Origin: Nocardiopsis sp. MG754419
GTDB lineage: Bacteria > Actinomycetota > Actinomycetes > Streptosporangiales > Streptosporangiaceae
Direction: 5' to 3'
Assembly (NCBI RefSeq): GCF_018207095.1
Contig: NZ_QOCZ01000025.1
Coordinates: forward strand, 1 to 64,000
Length of the DNA: 64,000 nucleotides
Shown here one piece after another: positions 54,645 through 64,000 of this stretch. The notes under the pieces are model-generated. The model made no database searches. It saw only the letters and a list, made by a program, of their open reading frames with translations, and was not told where the DNA came from. A program made the position numbers and the translations under genes. How positions within the stretch are numbered: position 1 is the first letter of the stretch; every line of letters starts with the position of its first letter.

Positions 54645-55028
54645 TCGGGGGTCCACCTCGGTGCAGGGGTTCGGACCGTGGAACGGGCTCCGATATCCAG
54701 GCACCGGATCACCCTGTTCCAGCCGGTTTTTCGGCACCGATCATAGACGACGGAGGCGCATTCGCCCTGAAACTCGACATTTCGGTCGCGCCCCGCCCTC
54801 CCTTCGAGGCGGGTCCCTTCTCCAGGCCACCCGGAAACGGCGCGCACGGCGTGGTCGGACCTCCGTTCCGCCCCCCGCTCCACACCGCGCCACGCCCGCC
54901 GCGCGGCGTGGGCGACGGAGCCGCGTGCGCGCTCACCCTCGCCATCGCCCCTGCCCTCACCGTGTTCCGGGGCGGACAGGGGCCGCAGACCGGCGGGAGA
55001 CCGTGGCCCACTCCGGAGGTGGGCCGGG
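54645..55028. other. Gap upstream of the methyltransferase gene
   Basis: No gene recognised on either strand in 384 nt. At its right end the hairpin GGCCCAC/GTGGGCC (55005-55025) serves as terminator of the aminotransferase gene. Confidence 0.4.
55005..55025 (-). terminator. Terminator of the class V aminotransferase gene
   Basis: A seven-bp stem (55005-55011 with 55019-55025) and seven-nt loop start three nt past the stop at 55029. Confidence 0.55.
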
Positions 55029-56429
55029 TCAGAGTGCGGCGCGCGGGTCCGTGGCGGGGGCCGGGCGACCGTCGCTGTCGACGTACTCGCGGCGCGGACC
55101 GTGGGCGACCAGGTCGGCCACCGCGCCGACCAGCCGGTCGACGTGCTCCTCGGTGGTGCCCACGCCCAGGCTGGCGCGGACCGCCTGCGCGTGCCCCTCG
55201 GGCAGCAGGTGGGCGGTGAGCGGGTGGGCGCAGAACAGGCCGTCGCGCACACCGATGCCGTACTCCGCGGACAGGGCGGCGGCCAGGAGGTCGGCGGGCA
55301 GGCCGTCGACCACGAACGAGACGATGCCGACGCGCTGGTGGTCGGCTCCCCAGAGCGCCAACTCGTGCACCCCGTCGATCTCGGCCAGGCCGGCGCGCAG
55401 TCGCTCCAGCAGGGCGGACTCACGAATGTGCTGGAGCGCCAGGGTGTCCTCGGTGAAGGTGTCGCAGGCCGCGGCCAGGGCGACGGCACCCAGGACGTTG
55501 GGGCTGCCCGCCTCGTGTCGGGCCGGCAGGTCGTTCCAGGCCACGTCGTGGTCGGTGACCCTGCGGGTGGCGCCGCCACCGGAGAGGTAGGGCGTGGCCT
55601 CCCGCAGCCAGTCGGCGCGACCGGCCAGGACCCCCGAGCCGAACGGCGCGTACAGCTTGTGCCCGGACAGCGCCACGTAGTCGGCGCCCGTGTCGTCGAG
55701 ACCGAACGGCAGGTGCGGCACGTACTGGGCGGCGTCGACCACCACACGGGCTCCCTCGGCGTGGGCAGCCTCGACCAGTTCGTGGACGGGCCAGATCTCG
55801 CCGGTGACGTTGGAGGCCGCGGTCACGCACAGCAGCCGGGGGCCCTCGGGGGCCTCACGGAGCGCTGTGCGGGCCGCCTCCACGGCGGCCTCGGGGCTCG
55901 CGGGCAGGGGCAGGCGCACCACGCGCGCGGCGCGGGCGGCCGGGTGTTCCCACGGCAGCAGGCTCGCGTGGTGCTCGGACTCGAACACCACCACGGTGCA
56001 GTCGTCGGGCACCGAACGGGCCAGCAGGTTGAGCGCGTCGGTGGTCCCCCGCACGAACACCACGGCGTCGGTGTCGGGGCGGGTGCCCAGGAACCGGGCG
56101 ACGCTGCGGCGGGCGCGTTCGTAGGCCTCGGTGCTCACCTGGGAGTGGTGGCCGGCGCCCCGGTGCACGCTCGCGTAGTAGGGCAGGGCGGCGGAGAGGG
56201 CGTCGGCCACCGCGGTCAGACAGGGCGCGCTGGCCGCGTAGTCGAAGTTGGCGTACTCGACGTACTCGCCGGTGACCAGCGGGACCCCGCCCTCGGCGGT
56301 GACGATCGAGCAGTCCCGCACGGTGTCGCCGGGGTGCGGCGCGTCGTGGAGGTGCGAGGTGTCCAGGCCCGCCGGGTGGGCGGTGGATCGGCCGGCGCGG
56401 GCGGAGTCGAACGGGAGAACAGTGGTCAT
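55029..56429 (-). CDS. Class V aminotransferase (cysteine desulfurase-like)
   Basis: PLP-dependent fold-type I enzyme, 466 residues. It shows EYANFDYAASAPCLTAVADAL at the N-terminus, FVRGTTDALNLLARS for the cofactor phosphate, ESEHHASLLPW, VDAAQYVPHLPF (cofactor Asp) and LSGHKLYAPFGSGVL with the Schiff-base lysine. This is the pattern of SufS/CsdA-type proteins, but no suf or isc gene is near, so desulfurase activity is not proven; a lyase or aminotransferase role is possible. ATG at 56429 has AGAGGTG upstream. Confidence 0.88.
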   Translation of the reverse strand: MTTVLPFDSARAGRSTAHPAGLDTSHLHDAPHPGDTVRDCSIVTAEGGVPLVTGEYVEYANFDYAASAPCLTAVADALSAALPYYASVHRGAGHHSQVSTEAYERARRSVARFLGTRPDTDAVVFVRGTTDALNLLARSVPDDCTVVVFESEHHASLLPWEHPAARAARVVRLPLPASPEAAVEAARTALREAPEGPRLLCVTAASNVTGEIWPVHELVEAAHAEGARVVVDAAQYVPHLPFGLDDTGADYVALSGHKLYAPFGSGVLAGRADWLREATPYLSGGGATRRVTDHDVAWNDLPARHEAGSPNVLGAVALAAACDTFTEDTLALQHIRESALLERLRAGLAEIDGVHELALWGADHQRVGIVSFVVDGLPADLLAAALSAEYGIGVRDGLFCAHPLTAHLLPEGHAQAVRASLGVGTTEEHVDRLVGAVADLVAHGPRREYVDSDGRPAPATDPRAAL

Positions 56430-56797
56430 GACGGCACCTCTTCTGTGAGTCGTGGGATCCACAGGGGTACGCCGATCGACGGCCGCGCCACAGGGGTCCG
56501 CGCTTGTCCGACACGGTCGTGTCGGGACCTGGTCCTCACCCGGGGCACCCCACCGCGGAAGGAGGGTTGCCGACCAGCGAGCCGGGGCTTGACGCTGGTA
56601 CTCGTGACCTGTGCAGAAACGTAACACACGGGTCGCGGACGACGCACCCGCGCGTTCGTGTGGCCTGGAACACGACCCCGCTTGACAGGCGGTGGAACGT
56701 GGGGGACATACTGTTCACCACTGCCCTCACGTCGCGGGTGTCCGGTTTCCCCCGGCCGCCCTTCAGGCGCGAGACTCCAGTCCGTAGGAGTTTTCGC
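56430..56797. other. Divergent regulatory region
   Basis: About 370 nt between the aminotransferase (minus) and DUF3870 (plus) genes. It contains the inverted repeat CCGACACG-GT-CGTGTCGG (56508-56525), suitable for a dimeric regulator, and a plus-strand promoter candidate further right. No gene is visible. Confidence 0.45.
56682..56712 (+). promoter_or_regulatory. Candidate promoter of the DUF3870-caiB-gcdH unit
   Basis: A consensus TTGACA (56682-56687), 19 nt, CATACT (56707-56712), some 85 nt upstream of the DUF3870 ATG. The spacer is longer than ideal. Confidence 0.45.
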
Positions 56798-57208
56798 ATG
56801 CCCGCAGACGAGAGGTGTGTCCCGTTGCACGGTGACGACCGCATCCAGCAGCTCTTCCGCAACCCTCGGGTTGTTCTCATCTCCGGCTACGCCCGTCTTC
56901 CCGACTCGGTGGCGAGCCATTCCCAGTACCAGCGACTCGGCGTCGTCCTGGCGGTGGACTCCGCCGACGGTCGCATCGTCGCCGCGGACACCACCCTGCT
57001 CACCGACCTCGCCAAGGACTTCTTCCGTGCCCTGGTCGAGGGGGCCTCGGTGACCGAGGACATCGCGGAGATCGTCCATCGGGTCCAGACGCGCTACGCG
57101 GGCCAGTCGGGCGCCGCCCTCACCACCGCGCTGCGCCGCTGCCTGGAGACCTACTACCAACTGCGCGACGGCGACCAGCTCCCCGGTGAGCCCGTCGGCG
57201 AGGAGTGA
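56798..57208 (+). CDS. DUF3870 protein
   Basis: A 136-residue protein that I match to DUF3870: RVVLISGYARLPDSVASHS, LGVVLAVDSADGRIVAADTT and a helical C-terminal half ending RRCLETYYQLRDG. No function is established. ATG with AGGAG eight nt upstream. It is the first gene of a unit with a family III CoA-transferase (three nt downstream) and an acyl-CoA dehydrogenase, so a role in that pathway is likely by context. Confidence 0.85.
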   Translation: MPADERCVPLHGDDRIQQLFRNPRVVLISGYARLPDSVASHSQYQRLGVVLAVDSADGRIVAADTTLLTDLAKDFFRALVEGASVTEDIAEIVHRVQTRYAGQSGAALTTALRRCLETYYQLRDGDQLPGEPVGEE

Positions 57209-57211
57209 GCC

Positions 57212-58507
57212 TTGAGCCCTTCCAGTCACCCGTCCCCCGAGGCCGGGACGGCACGACCGACCCCCGACGCGGCGCCGTTGCCGTTGGCGGGCGTACGGAT
57301 CGCCGACCTGTCCCGGGTCCTGGCCGGCCCCTACGCCACCATGCTGTTGGCGGACATGGGCGCCGAGGTCGTCAAGGTCGAACAGCCGGGCCGGGGGGAC
57401 GACACCCGCGCCTGGGGTCCGCCCTACGCCGAACCGACCGAGGAGCACCGTGCGGCGCACTCTCCCGGTGAGGCCGCCTACTTCCTGTCGGTGAACCGGA
57501 ACAAGCGCAGCCTCGCCGTGGACCTCAAGGACCCCGACGGGCTCGCCGCCGTCCAGGACCTGTGCGCCACCTCGGACGTGGTCATCCAGAACTTCCGCCC
57601 CGGGGTGATCGACCGGCTCGGGCTGGACCACGCGCGGATCAGCGAACGCAACCCGGCCGTCGTGTACTGCTCGGTGAGCGGGTTCGGTCCCGAACACGAA
57701 CCCGCGGGACGGCCCGGCTTCGACATCGTCGTGCAGGCCGAGAGCGGATTGATGGCGACCACCGGTCCCGCGGAGGGTCCCGCCAGCAAGGTCGGGGTGG
57801 CGCTCACCGACGTGCTCACCGGTCTCAACGCCGCGGTGGGCATCCTGGGGGCGCTCATGCGGGCCAGGGTGACGGGGCGGGGCGAGGACATCAGTGTCTC
57901 GCTCATCAACTCGACCCTGTCCAGCCTGGTCAACCTCACCCAACAGGCACTGGTCACCGGTGTCGAGCCGGCCCGCGTGGGCAACGCGCACACCACCATC
58001 GTGCCCTACCAGGTGTTCCCGACCGCGGACGCGGAGATCGTCGTGGCCGCCGGCAACGACGCCCTCTACCAACGGCTGTGCGCGGCAATCGAACGCCCCG
58101 ACCTGGGCGAGGACCCGCGCTACGCCACCAACCCGGAACGGGTGGCGCACCGTGAGGAACTGGTCGGCGAGCTCACCAGGACGCTGACCTCGCGGTCCGC
58201 CGACCACTGGATGACCGCACTGGTCGACGCCGGTGTGCCGGTCGGGCGGGTGCGCGGAGTCCTGGACGCACTGCGCACCGCCGACGCCGCGGGCGACGAC
58301 GTGCTGCGGACCGTCGACCACCCCACCGCCGGGCTCCTCGAACAGGTCCGGGCGGGGTTCAGGATGGCGGGCACGCCCGTGCCCATGACCGCTCCCCCGC
58401 TGCTCGGTCAGCACTCCGAGGAGATCCTCACCGAACTGGGCCTGGCACCGGACCGCATCGCGGCGTTGGTCGATCGCGGCGCCGTCCACCAGACCGACGT
58501 GGACTGA
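57212..58507 (+). CDS. Family III CoA-transferase (CaiB/BaiF)
   Basis: 431-residue CoA-transferase of the formyl-CoA/glutarate/carnitine type. Visible: IADLSRVLAGPYATMLLADM, VVKVEQPGRGDDTR, NRNKRSLAVDLKDP and the catalytic aspartate in GRPGFDIVVQAESGLM. TTG start preceded by GAGGAG at seven nt. Next to a glutaryl-CoA-dehydrogenase-like gene it could activate glutarate from succinyl-CoA, like the SUGCT enzyme, an inference from context. Confidence 0.93.
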   Translation: MSPSSHPSPEAGTARPTPDAAPLPLAGVRIADLSRVLAGPYATMLLADMGAEVVKVEQPGRGDDTRAWGPPYAEPTEEHRAAHSPGEAAYFLSVNRNKRSLAVDLKDPDGLAAVQDLCATSDVVIQNFRPGVIDRLGLDHARISERNPAVVYCSVSGFGPEHEPAGRPGFDIVVQAESGLMATTGPAEGPASKVGVALTDVLTGLNAAVGILGALMRARVTGRGEDISVSLINSTLSSLVNLTQQALVTGVEPARVGNAHTTIVPYQVFPTADAEIVVAAGNDALYQRLCAAIERPDLGEDPRYATNPERVAHREELVGELTRTLTSRSADHWMTALVDAGVPVGRVRGVLDALRTADAAGDDVLRTVDHPTAGLLEQVRAGFRMAGTPVPMTAPPLLGQHSEEILTELGLAPDRIAALVDRGAVHQTDVD

Positions 58508-58598
58508 CCTTCCGATCCGGTATCGCGCCCCACCCGCTCGACACGGGGCCCACACCCCGCACACTTCGCACAGCACGCACCACGAAGGGACACCCACC

Positions 58599-59789
58599 AT
58601 GAGCGACGCCCGCAAGGCCGCAGCACCCGACCCGCTGGACTTCCTGGCGGTGGACGCCGACCTGACCGACACCGAACGGGACATCCGCGACGCCGTCCGC
58701 GCCTTCTCCTCCCGTGAGCTCCTGCCCGAGGTGGCCGACTGGTTCGATGCCGGGACCCTGCCCGACCCGCGCGGCCTGGCCAAGGCCTTCGGTGACCTCG
58801 GTGTGCTCGGCATGCACCTGGAGGGCTACGGCTGTGGCGGCTCCAGCGCCGTCGCCTACGGCCTGGCCTGCCGCGAACTGGAGGCCGTCGACTCGGGACT
58901 GCGCAGCTTCGTGTCCGTGCAGGGTTCCCTGGCGATGGCGGCGATCCACAAGTTCGGCTCCGAGGAGCAGAAGAACACGTGGTTGCCCCGCATGGCCGCA
59001 GGCGAGGCCATCGGCTGCTTCGGTCTGACCGAACCCGACTCCGGTTCCGACCCGGGCTCCATGCGCACCCGTGCCCGCAAGGACGGCTCCGACTGGGTGC
59101 TCAACGGCACCAAGATGTGGATCACCAACGGTTCGGTGGCCGACATCGCGGTCGTGTGGGCCGCCACCGACGACGGCATCCGCGGGTTCGCCGTGCCCAC
59201 CGACACCCCCGGCTTCACCGCGAACGTCATCCACAAGAAGCTGTCGTTGCGCGCCTCGATCACCTCGGAGCTGGTCCTGGAGGACGTGCGTCTGCCCGCC
59301 GACGCGATCCTGCCCGGCTCCCGGGGCCTGGGATCGCCGCTGTCGTGCCTGAACGAGGCCCGCTACGGCATCGTGTGGGGCGCGGCCGGAGCCGCCCGCG
59401 CCTGCTACGAGTCCGCCCGCGACTACGCGCTCACCCGTGAGCAGTTCGGCAGGCCCATCGGTGGATTCCAGCTCACCCAGCGCAAGCTCGCCGACATGGT
59501 CGTGGACGTCAACCACGCCGGGATGACGGCGCTGCGCATCGGTCGCCTGAAGGACCAGGGCGACTGCCACCACAACCACGTCAGTTTCGGCAAGTTCGCC
59601 AACGTGGCGGCGGCCCAGCGGGTGGCGGCCTCCGCGCGCGGGCTGCACGGCGCCAACGGCATCACCCTGGAGTACCCCGTGATGCGGCACATGGTGAACC
59701 TGGAGACCGTGGCCACCTACGAGGGCACCGAGGACATCCACGCGCTGAGCATCGGCCAGGCCGTCACCGGCCTCTCGGCGTTCCGGTAG
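58599..59789 (+). CDS. Glutaryl-CoA dehydrogenase-like acyl-CoA dehydrogenase
   Basis: FAD enzyme of 396 residues, expected to oxidise and decarboxylate glutaryl-CoA to crotonyl-CoA, passing electrons to ETF. It follows the glutaryl-CoA dehydrogenase pattern closely: Arg102 in LRSFVSVQGSL, CFGLTEPDSGSDP, NGTKMWITN, CLNEARYGIVWG, and the catalytic Glu375 in TYEGTEDIHALSIG. ATG start with GAAGGGACACCCACC upstream. Third gene of the unit, 91 nt after the CoA-transferase. Confidence 0.92.
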   Translation: MSDARKAAAPDPLDFLAVDADLTDTERDIRDAVRAFSSRELLPEVADWFDAGTLPDPRGLAKAFGDLGVLGMHLEGYGCGGSSAVAYGLACRELEAVDSGLRSFVSVQGSLAMAAIHKFGSEEQKNTWLPRMAAGEAIGCFGLTEPDSGSDPGSMRTRARKDGSDWVLNGTKMWITNGSVADIAVVWAATDDGIRGFAVPTDTPGFTANVIHKKLSLRASITSELVLEDVRLPADAILPGSRGLGSPLSCLNEARYGIVWGAAGAARACYESARDYALTREQFGRPIGGFQLTQRKLADMVVDVNHAGMTALRIGRLKDQGDCHHNHVSFGKFANVAAAQRVAASARGLHGANGITLEYPVMRHMVNLETVATYEGTEDIHALSIGQAVTGLSAFR

Positions 59790-59928
59790 ACCACCGACGC
59801 GGGGCCGGGTCCGGCGTCGCCGGGCGGGCGTCGGACGGCCGTGTGCCGGATCTCGCCGCCCGTCCGGGTGCCATCGAAGGCCCGTACCCACCACAATGGG
59901 GAGCAGCCGAGTGAGGGAGTTGCCCAAG

Positions 59929-60396
59929 ATGGTGAACGAACCGACGAAGCGGTTCGAGGCGACCAAGCTGCGCCGCGTCTCGGACGCGGTCGTCAGCAAC
60001 TTCGTCAAGTACGGGATGTGCCCGCCGGAGATGCACCTGCTCACCACCCGGGGCCGCAAGTCCGGTTTCCTGCGCGCCACCCCGGTGAGCGTGCTGGACG
60101 GTGAGCGCGGTCGGTACCTGGTCTCCCCGTACGGCGAGGTGAACTGGGTCCGCAACATCCGCAAGGACGGTTTCGCGACCCTGCGCCAGGGTGGCTGGAT
60201 CGAACTGGTGAGCGTGCAGGAGGTGGACTCGCAGGAGGCCGGCGCGGCGCTGAAGGAGTATCTGGAGCACCCGCGTTCGGCGATCGTGGGACCGTACTTC
60301 GACACGCCGCCGGAGGCCCCGGTGGAGGCCTTCGTGGCCGAGGCGGACCGTCATCCGGTCTTCCGTATCGTGCGGTCCACGACCATCCGGATCTGA
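59929..60396 (+). CDS. Deazaflavin-dependent nitroreductase-family protein
   Basis: A 155-residue split-barrel protein of the Ddn/F420-dependent oxidoreductase family. LLTTRGRKSGFLRATPVSVL is the usual cofactor-phosphate motif, and GEVNWVRNIRKDGFATLRQ follows it. It probably reduces a quinone or other substrate with F420H2; actual cofactor untested. ATG at 59929 has GAGGGAG upstream; an ATG at 59896 is less likely. Confidence 0.88.
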   Translation: MVNEPTKRFEATKLRRVSDAVVSNFVKYGMCPPEMHLLTTRGRKSGFLRATPVSVLDGERGRYLVSPYGEVNWVRNIRKDGFATLRQGGWIELVSVQEVDSQEAGAALKEYLEHPRSAIVGPYFDTPPEAPVEAFVAEADRHPVFRIVRSTTIRI

Positions 60397-60409
60397 TCCG
60401 GACGCGCCG

Positions 60410-60444
60410 GCCCCGGTCACCCGTGTTCGGACGGTGACCGGGGC
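60410..60444. terminator. Bidirectional terminator
   Basis: GCCCCGGTCACC (60410-60421) and its complement (60433-60444) form a 12-bp stem with an 11-nt loop just after the deazaflavin-type gene and before the end of the converging GNAT gene. Confidence 0.75.
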
Positions 60445-60597
60445 TCTCGTGTCCCCGGGGGCGGAGCCAGGAGCCCACCGCCCCGCGCCGCGGGGCGTGG
60501 TGCCCGCCGGTCCTCGCTCCAGGGAGCGTCCCGCCCCACCGCTCCCCTGCCCGGGCGTCCCGAGGCCGGGCCGGAGCGCCCCCGGTCGACGGGTCGG

Positions 60598-61521
60598 TCA
60601 GCGCGCGGGGAGCGTGTACACGGTGCCGCGTGCGACGGGCGCGAAGCCGGCCGTGGCGTAGGTCCGGGCCGGGGCCGGATAGGCCTCGCCGGGCGAGGTG
60701 TTGATGTACACCCGGTCGCCGCCGCGACGGGCGGTCAGGGCGCAGGCCCGCAGGACCAGGGCGACGGCCAGACCCTTCCGACGGTGCGCGGGGACCACCC
60801 CGAGGGGTTCGATCTCCGAACACCGGTTCTCCGAGTCCCACCACACGACACAGCAGGCCACCAACGCGCCGTCGGGGCCCTCGACCACGAGGTCGAGTTC
60901 GCGGTCGTACAGCAGGGCGGCGCGCGTGGCGTCATAGCGCTCGCGGCCGAACCGACTGGTCAGGGCAGGGTCCACCGGCCCCACACGCTCCGGCCAGGGC
61001 AGGTCGGAGGGCTTCCAGGCCGTGCGGTGGCACTCCACCCGGGCCGTCTCCTCACCCGGGCCCACCGGCCGGATCCGGTACCCCTCCGGCAGGACGATCC
61101 TCTCCTCGGTGGCGGACCGCCACATCCACTCGCCGAAGACGTTCTCCTCCGCCACGGTGAACCCGGTGCCCGTGGCGAGCGACCGGAGACCGTCGTCGCC
61201 TTCGAGGACCAGCAGGTCGACGGCGGCGTCGCCGACCTCGGCCAGGGCGTGCTCCAGGAGCGCGGCCCCGGCCTCGGGGTCACCGGAGGAACCGTGGAGG
61301 GTGATCTGGCTTCGGGGGTACAGGACGTTGGGTTCCTGGGTCGCGACCCAGGCCACGATGTCCCCGCCCCGGTGGGCCAGGGTCGCGTTGTCGTGGGAGA
61401 AGTCGCCGGTGGCCAACTGCCATCCGAGCCCGCCGGGGTGGAAGCTCAGTGGCCACTGTCGTTGGGCGAACCGCTCCAGGGGACGGACGTCCACGGCCGT
61501 GAGCGGGCGGAGTGCGAGCAT
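60598..61521 (-). CDS. GNAT-family acetyltransferase
   Basis: A 307-residue protein with a clear C-terminal GNAT domain: GVVPAHRRKGLAVALV is the acetyl-CoA-binding motif A, preceded by VACCVVWWDSENRCSEIEP. The N-terminal half looks like a second, diverged GNAT fold without a clear motif A. Substrate unknown. ATG start. Confidence 0.88.
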   Translation of the reverse strand: MLALRPLTAVDVRPLERFAQRQWPLSFHPGGLGWQLATGDFSHDNATLAHRGGDIVAWVATQEPNVLYPRSQITLHGSSGDPEAGAALLEHALAEVGDAAVDLLVLEGDDGLRSLATGTGFTVAEENVFGEWMWRSATEERIVLPEGYRIRPVGPGEETARVECHRTAWKPSDLPWPERVGPVDPALTSRFGRERYDATRAALLYDRELDLVVEGPDGALVACCVVWWDSENRCSEIEPLGVVPAHRRKGLAVALVLRACALTARRGGDRVYINTSPGEAYPAPARTYATAGFAPVARGTVYTLPAR

Positions 61522-61614
61522 GGTGTCGGCCTTCCGGTGGGGGGTGCGCGTGGAATCGCACGCTAACCGTCACCGGTGCGGGGGCACCATCGGTTTTCTC
61601 CACGCCCGGGTCCC

Positions 61615-61844
61615 TCAGAGGAAGACGTCCCGCCCCCGGTCGTCGGTGTCCATCGCGAAGTCGTCGGGCCGCGTGGCCTTCAGGTGCTCGTAGCGTTCGT
61701 CGAACAGGTCGAGGGCCTCGCCGACGCCCATGGGGGCGCCCCGCTCACGGATCAGGGCGAGCGCGGCGGCCACGGAGCCGGTGAGGATGCACCGGTCGAT
61801 CCGCGTCCACCCCTCGTCCCGGGACCCGGTCGGTCGCGGATCCG

Positions 61845-61848
<4 letters not shown>
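61615..61848 (-). CDS. Small protein translationally coupled to rel
   Basis: A 77-residue product starting at a TTG whose last bases overlap the rel stop (TTGA), a coupling seen repeatedly in this window. It reads [20 protein letters not shown] at the start and then [20 protein letters not shown] and [11 protein letters not shown] do not know its function; short proteins with a similar LDxRYxxLxxxRPxDF ending occur in other actinobacteria. Frame and length are compatible with a real gene, but there is no strong Shine-Dalgarno, so translation would depend on coupling. Confidence 0.6.

Positions 61849-64000
<2,152 letters not shown>

Overview
The window comes from a high-G+C actinobacterium, most likely a Nocardiopsis or close relative (Streptosporangiales). 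The grounds are very high G+C, frequent GTG and TTG starts, the actinobacterial order of the division/cell-wall (dcw) cluster, a MurE with a DNPR meso-diaminopimelate signature, SAV2177-type methyltransferases, a DUF3040 protein, a long dual-function Rel and a helicase-motif-less type of PriA. The genus is inference. No insertion sequence, phage gene, tRNA, rRNA or CRISPR array is visible, and most of the window is ordinary core chromosome.

Layout. 1-18,900: dcw cluster on the minus strand, transcribed mraZ-rsmH-ftsL-ftsI ... murE-murF-mraY-murD-ftsW-murG-murC-ftsQ-ftsZ, with ftsZ cut by the window edge. Two plus-strand genes, a homocysteine methyltransferase and a small L7/L12-C-terminal-like protein, sit between ftsI and murE. 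mraZ has a clear array of four MraZ boxes over its promoter. 19,280-23,920: a plus-strand MoxR/DUF58/transglutaminase cassette divergent from mraZ. 24,200-33,300: minus-strand housekeeping genes (DUF3040, DinB polymerase, methyltransferase, nusB, efp, aroB, aroK, aroC, prepilin peptidase, sseB-like). 33,600-39,460: MarR/YceI divergent pair, DUF2470, a large unusual Ser/Thr kinase and an aldose epimerase. 39,465-44,800: minus-strand molybdenum-cofactor accessory genes (mocA-like, xdhC-like), then a riboflavin operon ribE-ribBA-ribH preceded by an FMN riboswitch. 45,090-49,670: PAP2 phosphatase, rpe, rsmB, fmt. 49,796-51,918: a broken priA. 52,000-56,430: a short repeat array, a DinB-fold protein, two SAV2177 methyltransferases and a class V aminotransferase. 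56,800-59,790: DUF3870, family III CoA-transferase and a glutaryl-CoA-dehydrogenase-like enzyme, an apparent glutarate catabolic cassette. 59,900 to end: a deazaflavin-type oxidoreductase, a GNAT, a 77-aa gene translationally coupled to rel, and rel itself (5' end cut off).

How it works together. The first third makes lipid II and the divisome. Strong G+C-rich hairpins after mraZ, murE and murD suggest the cluster is transcribed as several units rather than one. The aro genes supply chorismate, the rib genes flavin under FMN control, and rel the stringent response. The most notable points are the priA lesion (internal deletion plus frameshift, or an assembly fault), the DUF3870/CoA-transferase/dehydrogenase cassette, the kinase with an HTD catalytic loop and TRV repeats, and several compact regulatory signals (MraZ boxes, FMN riboswitch, a MarR-type site over the yceI promoter, predicted leaderless starts).
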